The position numbers and the translations under genes were made by a program. Under the pieces are notes generated by a model. That model had not been told where the DNA came from. It saw only the letters and a program-made list of their open reading frames with translations, and searched no databases. A DNA stretch of 63,469 nucleotides from an uncultured Clostridia bacterium (GTDB taxonomy: Bacteria > Bacillota > Clostridia > TANB77 > CAG-508), in assembly GCA_934120315.1 (NCBI GenBank), contig CAKOTX010000006.1, positions 1 through 63,469 on the forward strand, in the 5' to 3' direction. Positions 8,321 to 14,534 of this stretch are shown piece after piece; within the stretch, counting starts at the first letter, position 1, and each line of letters opens with the position of its first letter.

Positions 8321-8992
8321 TTAATCTTTAGCTATTGTCATTACTCCTATTTGTTCTTTTTTTATTCCTTGTTCTATTAAAACTTTTGCACATTCATTTA
8401 ATGTACTACCAGTAGTATAAATATCATCAAAAATTAATACTTTCTTATTATATATCTTTTGGATATTATTAACTTTATACACCCCTTTAGCATTTTGTTC
8501 TCTTTGTTCTTTGTTAAGTGTGCTCTGAGGTACTGTATTTTTTATTTTATATAATACATTTTCAACAAAAGGTCTTTCTATTATTTTAGATATTTCTTTT
8601 GCTAATATTGTACTTTGATTATATCCTCTTTCTTTTTTTCTGCTAATACTGACCGGTACTACGATTATTATATCATACTTTTCTAAATTTTTCAAATCTT
8701 TTTTATTTTCTTTAAAAAAATACATTATTGTTTTGTATACATATGGTTTTTCATGAAATTTTAAGTCTAATATTTGCTGACGAATTAAATTTTCATATTT
8801 AAAAAAATAATAATGTTCATTAAAGTTTTTTTGTACATCTTCTGTATAATCATCCATTTCAAATTTAAACTCACTCTTTAACCTTGCTCTACATTTATTA
8901 CATATAGATTTACTTGAAACTTTTCCACATATTCCGCATACTTGTGGATATATTATATCTAAAATCGTGCCTATTATATTGTTCACTCCCAT
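8321..8992 (-). CDS. ComFC-like phosphoribosyltransferase-fold protein
   Basis: A 223-residue ComF family protein. Paired cysteines near the N-terminus (VCGICGK, CNKCRAR) form the zinc-ribbon typical of the family, and the PRPP-loop VLIFDDIYTTGSTLNE near residue 185 is intact. In naturally competent bacteria ComFC acts with the ComFA helicase during uptake of single-stranded DNA; in many Clostridia it occurs alone with an uncertain role, as here, where no comFA is in the window. Its ATG has only a weak ribosome site; a GTG two codons further in is an alternative start. Confidence 0.85.
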   Translation of the reverse strand: MGVNNIIGTILDIIYPQVCGICGKVSSKSICNKCRARLKSEFKFEMDDYTEDVQKNFNEHYYFFKYENLIRQQILDLKFHEKPYVYKTIMYFFKENKKDLKNLEKYDIIIVVPVSISRKKERGYNQSTILAKEISKIIERPFVENVLYKIKNTVPQSTLNKEQREQNAKGVYKVNNIQKIYNKKVLIFDDIYTTGSTLNECAKVLIEQGIKKEQIGVMTIAKD

Positions 8993-9069
8993 TCTTTTTA
9001 TATAATATTCTCCATTTTTTTCGCTCTTCCTTTATTTTATAATTTTTTAATATTTTTTTCATTTTTCTA

Positions 9070-9098
9070 TTGACAAATCTTAATAAAGATATTATAAT
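9070..9098 (+). promoter_or_regulatory. Consensus SigA promoter of tRNA-Leu
   Basis: TTGACA, 17-base spacer, TATAAT: a perfect consensus promoter 35 bases before the tRNA-Leu gene, as expected for a stable RNA. Confidence 0.85.
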
Positions 9099-9133
9099 AG
9101 TCATTGTCGTAAGACAAATGCCAGTTTAATTAT

Positions 9134-9221
9134 GCAGATGTGGCGGAACTGGCAGACGCACAGGACTTAAAATCCTGCGGTTGAATAAACCGTGCCGGTT
9201 CGATTCCGGCCATCTGCACCA
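9134..9221 (+). tRNA. tRNA-Leu (TAA anticodon)
   Basis: Class II tRNA with acceptor stem GCAGATG / CATCTGC, long variable arm, encoded CCA, and anticodon loop CTTAAAA between CAGGA and TCCTG, giving anticodon TAA (reads UUA). UUA is a heavily used leucine codon in this AT-rich genome. It is the only tRNA on the plus strand here and forms its own unit with a consensus promoter and terminator. Confidence 0.97.
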
Positions 9222-9223
9222 AA

Positions 9224-9255
9224 AATCAATCAGATATAATCTGGTTGATTTTTTT
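9224..9255 (+). terminator. Terminator of tRNA-Leu
   Basis: AATCAATCAGAT / ATCTGGTTGATT stem with an ATA loop and T7 tract directly after the CCA end. A close relative with compensatory stem changes occurs at 10216-10246. Confidence 0.9.
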
Positions 9256-9272
9256 GTGGTATCAGTAGCTTT

Positions 9273-9301
9273 TTGACTTTTATGAAAAAATATATTAAAA
9301 T
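9273..9301 (+). promoter_or_regulatory. SigA-type promoter of the 205-residue orphan gene
   Basis: TTGACT, 17-base spacer, TAAAAT, located 21 bases before the ATG at 9323, independent of the tRNA-Leu unit. Confidence 0.7.
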
Positions 9302-9322
9302 ATTAGTATCTGAGGTGATATT

Positions 9323-9940
9323 ATGATGAATGATGAAGAAAAAATAGTATTCGAAAAAGCAAAATCAGCATTAATAAAATTAGGAATATATAGTGATGAA
9401 AAAGTAAAAGGAGATAAATCTAAAATTAGTAGCGCAGAATTAGTATATTCATTAGACTATGCTTTCATAGGAATGAATAACGCATTTAGAAAAGCTCATA
9501 TTCCAGATAAACATCCTAGAGGAATGGCGAAAAACAAACATTATTTAACTCACGCATATATCGGAAATATAAATGAAATTAGAAATATAGTTTCTGAAGC
9601 ATTTCCAGCATTTGAGCAATATGGAATTATAGATAAAAATGAACTTACATTCAAAATGATGGAAGAAATTTATAATAATATAACAGAAATAAATTATAGA
9701 TATAGTCAAGAAGCTTTTAATAAAGGTATACACTCACTACAATTATTGCCTCTAGAACAAGATCCATTTTTAAATGGTGTATGGAGACAACATGCTTCTG
9801 AATATGTTATAGTAAAATCTATATTAGATGAGATTGGTATTGATGTTAAGGAAGAAGATGTAAAAAAACTATGGGAAGAAAGGCATTGGGAATTTTTTAA
9901 AAGAAATACCCCTTCTCCAATCAGTACAGATGAAAGATAA
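9323..9940 (+). CDS. Orphan soluble protein, unknown function
   Basis: I do not recognise this 205-residue protein. It is soluble, largely helical, with no signal peptide or membrane segment and a mixed-charge composition; aromatic and histidine-rich patches occur at AFRKAHIPDKHPRG and KHYLTHAYIG. It has its own promoter and a GAGGTG ribosome site (ATG 9323 or the next codon, 9326). It lies between tRNA-Leu and a decayed tRNA-like unit, a location typical of inserted accessory genes. After its stop, another frame continues open and ends in an acidic tail (MLHDYYDYEDDD), so the C-terminus may have been shortened by a frameshift; this is only a suspicion. Confidence 0.75.
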   Translation: MMNDEEKIVFEKAKSALIKLGIYSDEKVKGDKSKISSAELVYSLDYAFIGMNNAFRKAHIPDKHPRGMAKNKHYLTHAYIGNINEIRNIVSEAFPAFEQYGIIDKNELTFKMMEEIYNNITEINYRYSQEAFNKGIHSLQLLPLEQDPFLNGVWRQHASEYVIVKSILDEIGIDVKEEDVKKLWEERHWEFFKRNTPSPISTDER

Positions 9941-10109
9941 AAAATACAAAAAACACTTGGGCACAAACTCCGACTATAGAGATGCTTCATGATTATTATG
10001 ATTATGAAGATGATGATTGATTAAATCAATGGATAGCCAATGGTCTGCGTAAGTGGATTATTGGCTATCATATATTGATAAATATTTTCAAGATTTTTGA
10101 TTATTTGTA
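9941..10109 (+). other. Non-coding stretch with one strong inverted repeat
   Basis: Between the orphan gene and the candidate small RNA there is no convincing gene. It holds a short open tail in another frame (to 10020) and a 10-bp inverted repeat GATAGCCAAT / ATTGGCTATC at 10032-10069 with an 18-base loop but no T-run on either side, so it is not a typical terminator. Confidence 0.5.
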
Positions 10110-10137
10110 TTGTAATCTGTCAAAAATGTGATATACT
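10110..10137 (+). promoter_or_regulatory. Promoter of the candidate small RNA
   Basis: TTGTAA, 16-base spacer, TATACT. No open reading frame follows before the terminator at 10216-10246, so it points to a non-coding transcript. Confidence 0.5.
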
Positions 10138-10143
10138 TTAGTA

Positions 10144-10246
10144 AATTGATTGTTATTTGTATCAATCGCCAAGAGAGCCCAAAAGTTGTAAATAACTACT
10201 TCGTTGGCACCAAAAAGCAACCAGATGTAATCTGATTGCTTTTTTA
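10144..10246 (+). ncRNA. Candidate small RNA with tRNA-like 3' end (possible tRNA remnant)
   Basis: A roughly 100-base unit bounded by a promoter and a terminator. It contains GCCAA (10168) pairing with TTGGC just before ACCA (10212), like an acceptor stem with encoded CCA, but only about 35 bases lie between the arms, so D and anticodon arms are missing. An internal AGTT/AACT hairpin sits where a T-arm would be. The terminator matches that of tRNA-Leu. Either a decayed tRNA gene or a functional small RNA derived from one; transcription is inferred, not shown. Confidence 0.35.
10216..10246 (+). terminator. Terminator related to that of tRNA-Leu
   Basis: GCAACCAGAT / ATCTGATTGC with a GTA loop and a T-run. 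Compared with the tRNA-Leu terminator the stem has paired substitutions that keep base pairing, showing common origin and selection for structure. Confidence 0.85.
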
Positions 10247-10258
10247 TTATCTACAAAT

Positions 10259-10287
10259 TTGCAACTTTATGTAAAATATGATATAAT
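10259..10287 (+). promoter_or_regulatory. SigA promoter of the 106-residue orphan gene
   Basis: TTGCAA, 17-base spacer, perfect TATAAT, 67 bases before the start codon at 10355. Confidence 0.75.
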
Positions 10288-10354
10288 ATATTTGTGGCAG
10301 ATTTATTTTTATAGTCAGCTAGTCCTAGTTTACAAAATATAAGGAGGATTTTTA

Positions 10355-10675
10355 ATGGCAAGTAAGATTACTTTCGATTACGTCTTGTACCTCAACAACT
10401 CTCTAGTTTTTCGTTTCGATAATGGAGATGCTTTTTGTATGAAATCCTTTAACGATGGGATTATGTTTATCTCACCTCTTGGTGGCTGTGACCTAACAGC
10501 TTACGCAAAAAATATTGCAGGCTGTTTCGAGGAAGGTTCCAACCTCTATGACTTGAAAGCTATTATTTTTAGTTTCAATGGCGCTGAGGTTTCAATAACA
10601 AAAGAAAACGCTATTCCAGAAGAAATCATTAAACTTTGGAAGAACGAATTCATGAAAAAAATTGCATCCATGTAA
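10355..10675 (+). CDS. Small orphan protein with atypical codon use
   Basis: A 106-residue soluble protein I cannot assign. It has no signal peptide; three cysteines (AFCMKSF, GGCDLTAY, AGCFEEG) and a basic C-terminal helix ending in WKNEFMKKIASM. It has a very good ribosome site (TAAGGAGG) and its own promoter. Its codons use C at third positions (TTC, TAC, CTC, AAC) far more than neighbouring genes and it is visibly less AT-rich, so it is probably a recent acquisition. It ends in a bidirectional terminator shared with convergent rbgA. Confidence 0.75.
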   Translation: MASKITFDYVLYLNNSLVFRFDNGDAFCMKSFNDGIMFISPLGGCDLTAYAKNIAGCFEEGSNLYDLKAIIFSFNGAEVSITKENAIPEEIIKLWKNEFMKKIASM

Positions 10676-10725
10676 AAAAATCATGACAAGGCTGACTATT
10701 GATGTAGACTAATATCTCACATCAA

Positions 10726-10766
10726 GTAAAAAGAGTTGCTAAACTAAGCAACTCTTTTTACTTTTT
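10726..10766. terminator. Bidirectional terminator between the orphan gene and rbgA
   Basis: A 14-bp perfect stem GTAAAAAGAGTTGC / GCAACTCTTTTTAC with an eight-base loop and T-runs both ways; it overlaps the last codons of rbgA. Confidence 0.9.
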
Positions 10767-11646
10767 CTATTGTAATTCTTCCAAGTTTTCCGCTTCTAAA
10801 ATCATCTAATATAATTTTTGAGGTTTTTTCATCATCAATGTTTCCGCCTGAAATTATCGCTCCTCTTTTCTTTCCTATCATTTGCATAACTTCATATATA
10901 TTTTCATTTTCCATTTGATCTTGTTGTAATATTTCATTAACAACTTGTTCATCTAATGAATATCTTTCCAACAAATTTTTTCGGTAATTTTCTAATAAAA
11001 ATTTTGTTAAACTATATGCAATCTCTGTAATTGCTAGTATATCATCTTTTATCGTTCCTGTATATGCTAAATTCAATGCAATTTCTTCATTTTCAAATTT
11101 AGGCCATAAAACTCCTGGTGTATCCATAAGTTCTATATTTTCATTAACATGTATCCATTGTTTTTGTTTAGTCACACCTGGTTTATTTCCTACTATAGCT
11201 GATGTCTTTTTAGTAATTCTATTAATAAATGATGATTTTCCTACATTTGGAATTCCTACAATCATCGCTCTTATTTTTCTTCCTTTTCTACCCTTATCAG
11301 CATGTTTTTGCATTTCATCAGCCATAACTTCTTGAACTTGTTTTATTACTTCATTTATTCCTAATCCATTATTAGAATCTACTAACACTGCCTTGCATCC
11401 TTTTTTTATGAAGTATTCTCTCCATTTTTGATTATCTTTCTCATCTGCCAAATCACTTTTATTTAATACTATTACTTTTTTCTTATTTTGTGTTATTTGT
11501 CTTATATCTGGATTTTGGCTTGCTATCGGAATTCTTGCATCTAATATTTCTATTACTACATCTATCAATTTTAAATCTTCTGTTATTTGTCTCCTAGTTT
11601 TCGCCATATGCCCAGGGAACCAATTTATATTCATTCCATTTTCCAT
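10744..11646 (-). CDS. rbgA: Ribosome biogenesis GTPase RbgA (YlqF)
   Basis: Circularly permuted GTPase needed for late assembly of the 50S subunit. Motif order shows the permutation: G4 LNKSD (near residue 62) precedes G1 GIPNVGKSS (near 130) and G3 DTPG (near 175), with a C-terminal helical ANTAR-like RNA-binding domain. The N-terminal INWFPGHMAKTRR is the family signature. I start at ATG 11646 with AAGGA ten bases upstream; the GTG three codons earlier overlaps that ribosome site. Full length at about 300 residues. Confidence 0.95.
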   Translation of the reverse strand: MENGMNINWFPGHMAKTRRQITEDLKLIDVVIEILDARIPIASQNPDIRQITQNKKKVIVLNKSDLADEKDNQKWREYFIKKGCKAVLVDSNNGLGINEVIKQVQEVMADEMQKHADKGRKGRKIRAMIVGIPNVGKSSFINRITKKTSAIVGNKPGVTKQKQWIHVNENIELMDTPGVLWPKFENEEIALNLAYTGTIKDDILAITEIAYSLTKFLLENYRKNLLERYSLDEQVVNEILQQDQMENENIYEVMQMIGKKRGAIISGGNIDDEKTSKIILDDFRSGKLGRITIEKVKRVA

Positions 11647-11708
11647 TTTATTCACATCCTTATTTTTTATACTATAACATTATACTACTTTTTTATGTTA
11701 TTTTCAAT

Positions 11709-11743
11709 AAAAATAAGCATGTTTTAGTTACATGCTTACTTTT
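11709..11743 (-). terminator. Terminator of the 163-residue membrane protein gene
   Basis: AAGTAAGCATGT / ACATGCTTATTTTTATT hairpin with U-tract on the minus strand right at the end of the gene. Confidence 0.85.
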
Positions 11744-12233
11744 AATAAAATTTATATTCGTTTTTGTCTTCTCTTTTATCTCTTTCTTCTAATTCTTTAT
11801 CATATTTTTCATTCTTAAAGTACCAGTCTGTCTTTTTATCAACTGGGTTAGCTTTTCTTCCTTTATCTACTAACATATCCATTAATACAAACAATGCTAA
11901 TACTATAGCAACTATGTCGCATAATAAATTCATGCTTACACTTGATGTTAATGCTACTTGTCCTTGCATTACAGGAACTATATTACTAAATAAATGCTCA
12001 CCAAAATATACTACATACATTGCCAAATATATTAGTGGACCAGCTATTTTTCTTTTTACCATCAATATTATGCAAGGTAATGTAACAAATGCTATAATTA
12101 CTTCCATATTAAAATTATAAGAAACTATTCCTAATAAATCTATAGAATATTGTGTGCACAATGCTACAATTGCTCTAAATAGCCAGAACATAACCATAAA
12201 TATTGTTAACAACCATGTTGAAAAATTTGCCAT
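11742..12233 (-). CDS. Four-helix integral membrane protein, unknown function
   Basis: I do not recognise the family. The 163 residues show four hydrophobic segments (about 5-28, 44-59, 63-82 and 100-120) followed by a strongly charged cytoplasmic tail (ELEERDKREDKNEY). There are no catalytic motifs. It has a good AAGGAGG site. It follows the ireB-ruvX-DUF1292 set but is separated from it by a terminator, so it is its own unit or starts from a promoter in the short gap. Confidence 0.8.
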   Translation of the reverse strand: MANFSTWLLTIFMVMFWLFRAIVALCTQYSIDLLGIVSYNFNMEVIIAFVTLPCIILMVKRKIAGPLIYLAMYVVYFGEHLFSNIVPVMQGQVALTSSVSMNLLCDIVAIVLALFVLMDMLVDKGRKANPVDKKTDWYFKNEKYDKELEERDKREDKNEYKFY

Positions 12234-12260
12234 ATAATTTTCCTCCTTATCTGTTATATA

Positions 12261-12298
12261 AAATAGAGTATAGAAAATCTAATTTCTATACTCTATAA
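12261..12298 (-). terminator. Terminator of the ireB-ruvX-DUF1292 operon
   Basis: A 13-bp stem TAGAGTATAGAAA / TTTCTATACTCTA followed by T-rich sequence on the minus strand, two bases after the DUF1292 gene. Confidence 0.85.
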
Positions 12299-12301
12299 CT
12301 A

Positions 12302-12601
12302 TTAGTCTTCATCTACAAAATTAAATTCATCTTTATACTTTTCTTTAAATATTGCAAATACTTTATTTAATATTTCTTCATCTTCTACTCCAACGTAAGA
12401 TTCTTCTTCAGATTCTTCGTCTGTATCTTCAAGTTTTAATATTACTACTTCTCCTTCATCTTCTTCACCTTCGTCTGATACTGGTAATAATACTACATAT
12501 TCTTCATCATCTAATTCTACTAAATCTAGAAATTCGAATTTTACCTCATTTCCATTTTCATCATTTAGAATTATTATGTTATCTAATTCTTCGTTTTCCA
12601 T
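12302..12601 (-). CDS. DUF1292 (YrzB-like) acidic protein
   Basis: A 99-residue strongly acidic protein with the DUF1292 pattern: DNIIILNDENGNEVKFEFLD, then EYVVLLPV and VVILKLE, with runs of Glu/Asp between strands. The role is unknown, but the order ireB-ruvX-DUF1292 is conserved across Firmicutes and is found intact here. ATG has AAAGGAG upstream; a 61-base gap separates it from ruvX and the set ends in a terminator. Confidence 0.9.
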   Translation of the reverse strand: MENEELDNIIILNDENGNEVKFEFLDLVELDDEEYVVLLPVSDEGEEDEGEVVILKLEDTDEESEEESYVGVEDEEILNKVFAIFKEKYKDEFNFVDED

Positions 12602-12662
12602 TATTTACTCCTTTCAAATTTAATTTCTTAAATATAATATACTATTTTTAGCTATTTGGCAA

Positions 12663-13082
12663 CTAATTTTTTATTTTATTTAAATATGTTTCTAAAATAT
12701 ATACTGCAGATATAGTATCTACTATATTTCGTTTTTTATTCTTGTTAACATCCAAAAAATTCATTGTTTTATGTGCTGCAACTGTTGTTAATCTTTCATC
12801 TACTACTTCAATTTTTAATTTGTTATATTTGCATTTTAATTTATGTATAAATTTTTCTGTAATTTCTGTTCTAGCAGATGGGGTTCCATTCATATTAATT
12901 GGTTTGCCAATTACAATAGTATCTACTTCATATTGTTCTAATATTTCGTCTAATCTTTTTAGAATCACTCTATCTGATCCTTCATTGTGTATTGTTTCTA
13001 AACCTTGTGCAGTTATATTTAACGCATCGGTTATTGCAATTCCTGTTCTAGCATCTCCATAATCTATTCCTAAAATTCGCAT
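12663..13082 (-). CDS. ruvX: Putative pre-16S rRNA nuclease / Holliday junction resolvase RuvX
   Basis: A YqgF/RuvX RNase H-fold protein of normal length (139 residues). The N-terminal GIDYGDARTGIAITD carries the first catalytic Asp, VVDERLTT carries the Asp-Glu pair, and DTISAVYILETYL holds the C-terminal Asp. In E. coli the orthologue matures the 5' end of 16S rRNA; a resolvase role is also proposed. It starts 8 bases after ireB, and translational coupling is likely. Confidence 0.93.
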   Translation of the reverse strand: MRILGIDYGDARTGIAITDALNITAQGLETIHNEGSDRVILKRLDEILEQYEVDTIVIGKPINMNGTPSARTEITEKFIHKLKCKYNKLKIEVVDERLTTVAAHKTMNFLDVNKNKKRNIVDTISAVYILETYLNKIKN

Positions 13083-13090
13083 ATTTACCT

Positions 13091-13345
13091 CTATTCGTCT
13101 AAACCAATATAATTTCTAACCATTTTATCTAATAATTCGTCTCTTTCTATTTGTCTTATTTTATTTCTTGCATCTTTATGGCTAGTTATATATGTTGGGT
13201 CTCCAGATAAAATATATCCTACTATTTGATTTATTGGATTATATCCTTTTTCTACTAATGCTTCATATACTTCTTTTAAAATTTCTTTTGTTCTCGCATT
13301 TTTTTCTTTTTCAAAATTGAAACTCATTGTTTTGTCAAAATCCAT
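13091..13345 (-). CDS. IreB-family regulatory phosphoprotein
   Basis: An 84-residue IreB/YrzL protein (formerly DUF965). In Enterococcus the orthologue is phosphorylated on N-terminal threonines by the IreK kinase and modulates cephalosporin tolerance; the corresponding segment here is MDFDKTMSF, with Thr6 available. The conserved NPINQIVGYILSGDPTYITSH is complete. ATG 13345 is chosen because AGGAGG is seven bases upstream; the reading frame extends further but without a start signal. First gene of the ireB-ruvX-DUF1292 set. Confidence 0.93.
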   Translation of the reverse strand: MDFDKTMSFNFEKEKNARTKEILKEVYEALVEKGYNPINQIVGYILSGDPTYITSHKDARNKIRQIERDELLDKMVRNYIGLDE

Positions 13346-13367
13346 GTTTACCTCCTTCTGTATTTTG

Positions 13368-14510
13368 TTAAATACATGTAATATCACTTTCGCTTTTATC
13401 CGCATTGTCCAAATATTGTTCTAATTTCTTTAATACTTCTTCCATACCAGTTCCTTTATAATATGTTGTCAATACAAAATTAAGTTTAGCTTTTACTTTT
13501 GGTGGTTCTTCTTTTTTAGTTTTTTTGTTTTTCTTTCCTATTTCTTCTACTTCGATTTCTTCTAAGCTGTTATTAGTTTGTGGCAATGATATTTCTATAT
13601 TTTCTACTCCATTTTTTAGATCTGCTACAAATGTTGTTACAGAATCTACATCAACTCCTGAAAATACTACTACAAATTTTGGCCCCATATATCTTATAAA
13701 TATATAATCATTTGATATATTGTTTCCTATAAATTCACTAGTATCTATTATAACTTGATTTCCTAGTTTTCTTGAATACTTGTCATTTATTTCTTCAATA
13801 TTTGTTATTCTGTACATGCATACTGCTGATGTTGTATATTTATCAATTGTTTTCTTTCCTTCTCCATACAAATATTCTTCTGAATACAATCCTGTAAATA
13901 AGTCCTTTCTAGCAATTGCTTCAAGTGTTTTCTGATGTACTACAGTTTTTAATACTGACACAATATTTTCCTTTACAACTTCAAATATTGTAGTATCTAT
14001 ATTATCAAAATCGTGTGGAACTCCACTTTCAATTATCCAATATCCAATATATACATTTTCTATATATATTGGAAAGAATATTGCTGATTTTGCTCTTCCA
14101 AATTCCATTTCTTGATATGGCAATCTTTCGTTTTCATTGTTTACAGTAACATATTTTGGGGTTGCTGTAGCTATGCTATCTTTAAAAATAGGTACTTCTT
14201 GAAGTTTTCTAAGTGTATTCCAATGTTTTGGGTCAACATTTGATGCTTTTACTTGATATTCAGCTCCATCAAATACAACTATTGTTGAATATTTTATTTC
14301 ATATTTTTCAATTAATATATCATTGATTTTCTGTATTTTTTCATCTACTGAAGAACATTCACCTATTGTACTTAAAAAGTCTTGTAATACTCTTAAATTA
14401 TTAGCTTGTCTACTCAAGGTGTTAAATTGCTGTATTTTTTTATGTATATTTATATTATATATTATTAGTCCTATACATATTGCAGCTAATATCAATACTA
14501 AAATTATCAA
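13368..14510 (-). CDS. Membrane-anchored GAF protein with degenerate GGDEF domain
   Basis: A 380-residue protein with one N-terminal membrane helix (residues 1-20), a GAF-type sensor domain (about 45-200: FLSTIGECSSVDEKI, then YSTIVVFDGAEYQVK and FFPIYIENVYIGYW) and a GGDEF-like fold (about 205-305: RKDLFTGLYSEEYL, IRYMGPKFVVVFSG). The GGDEF active-site motif is replaced by MGPKF, so diguanylate cyclase activity is not expected; it may bind nucleotide or act as a scaffold. A low-complexity Lys/Glu linker precedes the C-terminus. The start is TTG 14510 with AGGAGGGG six bases upstream. It follows the CpaE-like gene by 24 bases and probably works with it. Confidence 0.75.
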   Translation of the reverse strand: MIILVLILAAICIGLIIYNINIHKKIQQFNTLSRQANNLRVLQDFLSTIGECSSVDEKIQKINDILIEKYEIKYSTIVVFDGAEYQVKASNVDPKHWNTLRKLQEVPIFKDSIATATPKYVTVNNENERLPYQEMEFGRAKSAIFFPIYIENVYIGYWIIESGVPHDFDNIDTTIFEVVKENIVSVLKTVVHQKTLEAIARKDLFTGLYSEEYLYGEGKKTIDKYTTSAVCMYRITNIEEINDKYSRKLGNQVIIDTSEFIGNNISNDYIFIRYMGPKFVVVFSGVDVDSVTTFVADLKNGVENIEISLPQTNNSLEEIEVEEIGKKNKKTKKEEPPKVKAKLNFVLTTYYKGTGMEEVLKKLEQYLDNADKSESDITCI

Positions 14511-14534
14511 CTTTTTCCCCTCCTAATATATTTA

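Noticed and set aside
8910..9104. 64-codon minus-strand frame overlapping the start of the comFC-like gene
   Set aside because: Very basic low-complexity translation, no ribosome site, and it overlaps a well-supported gene in another frame.
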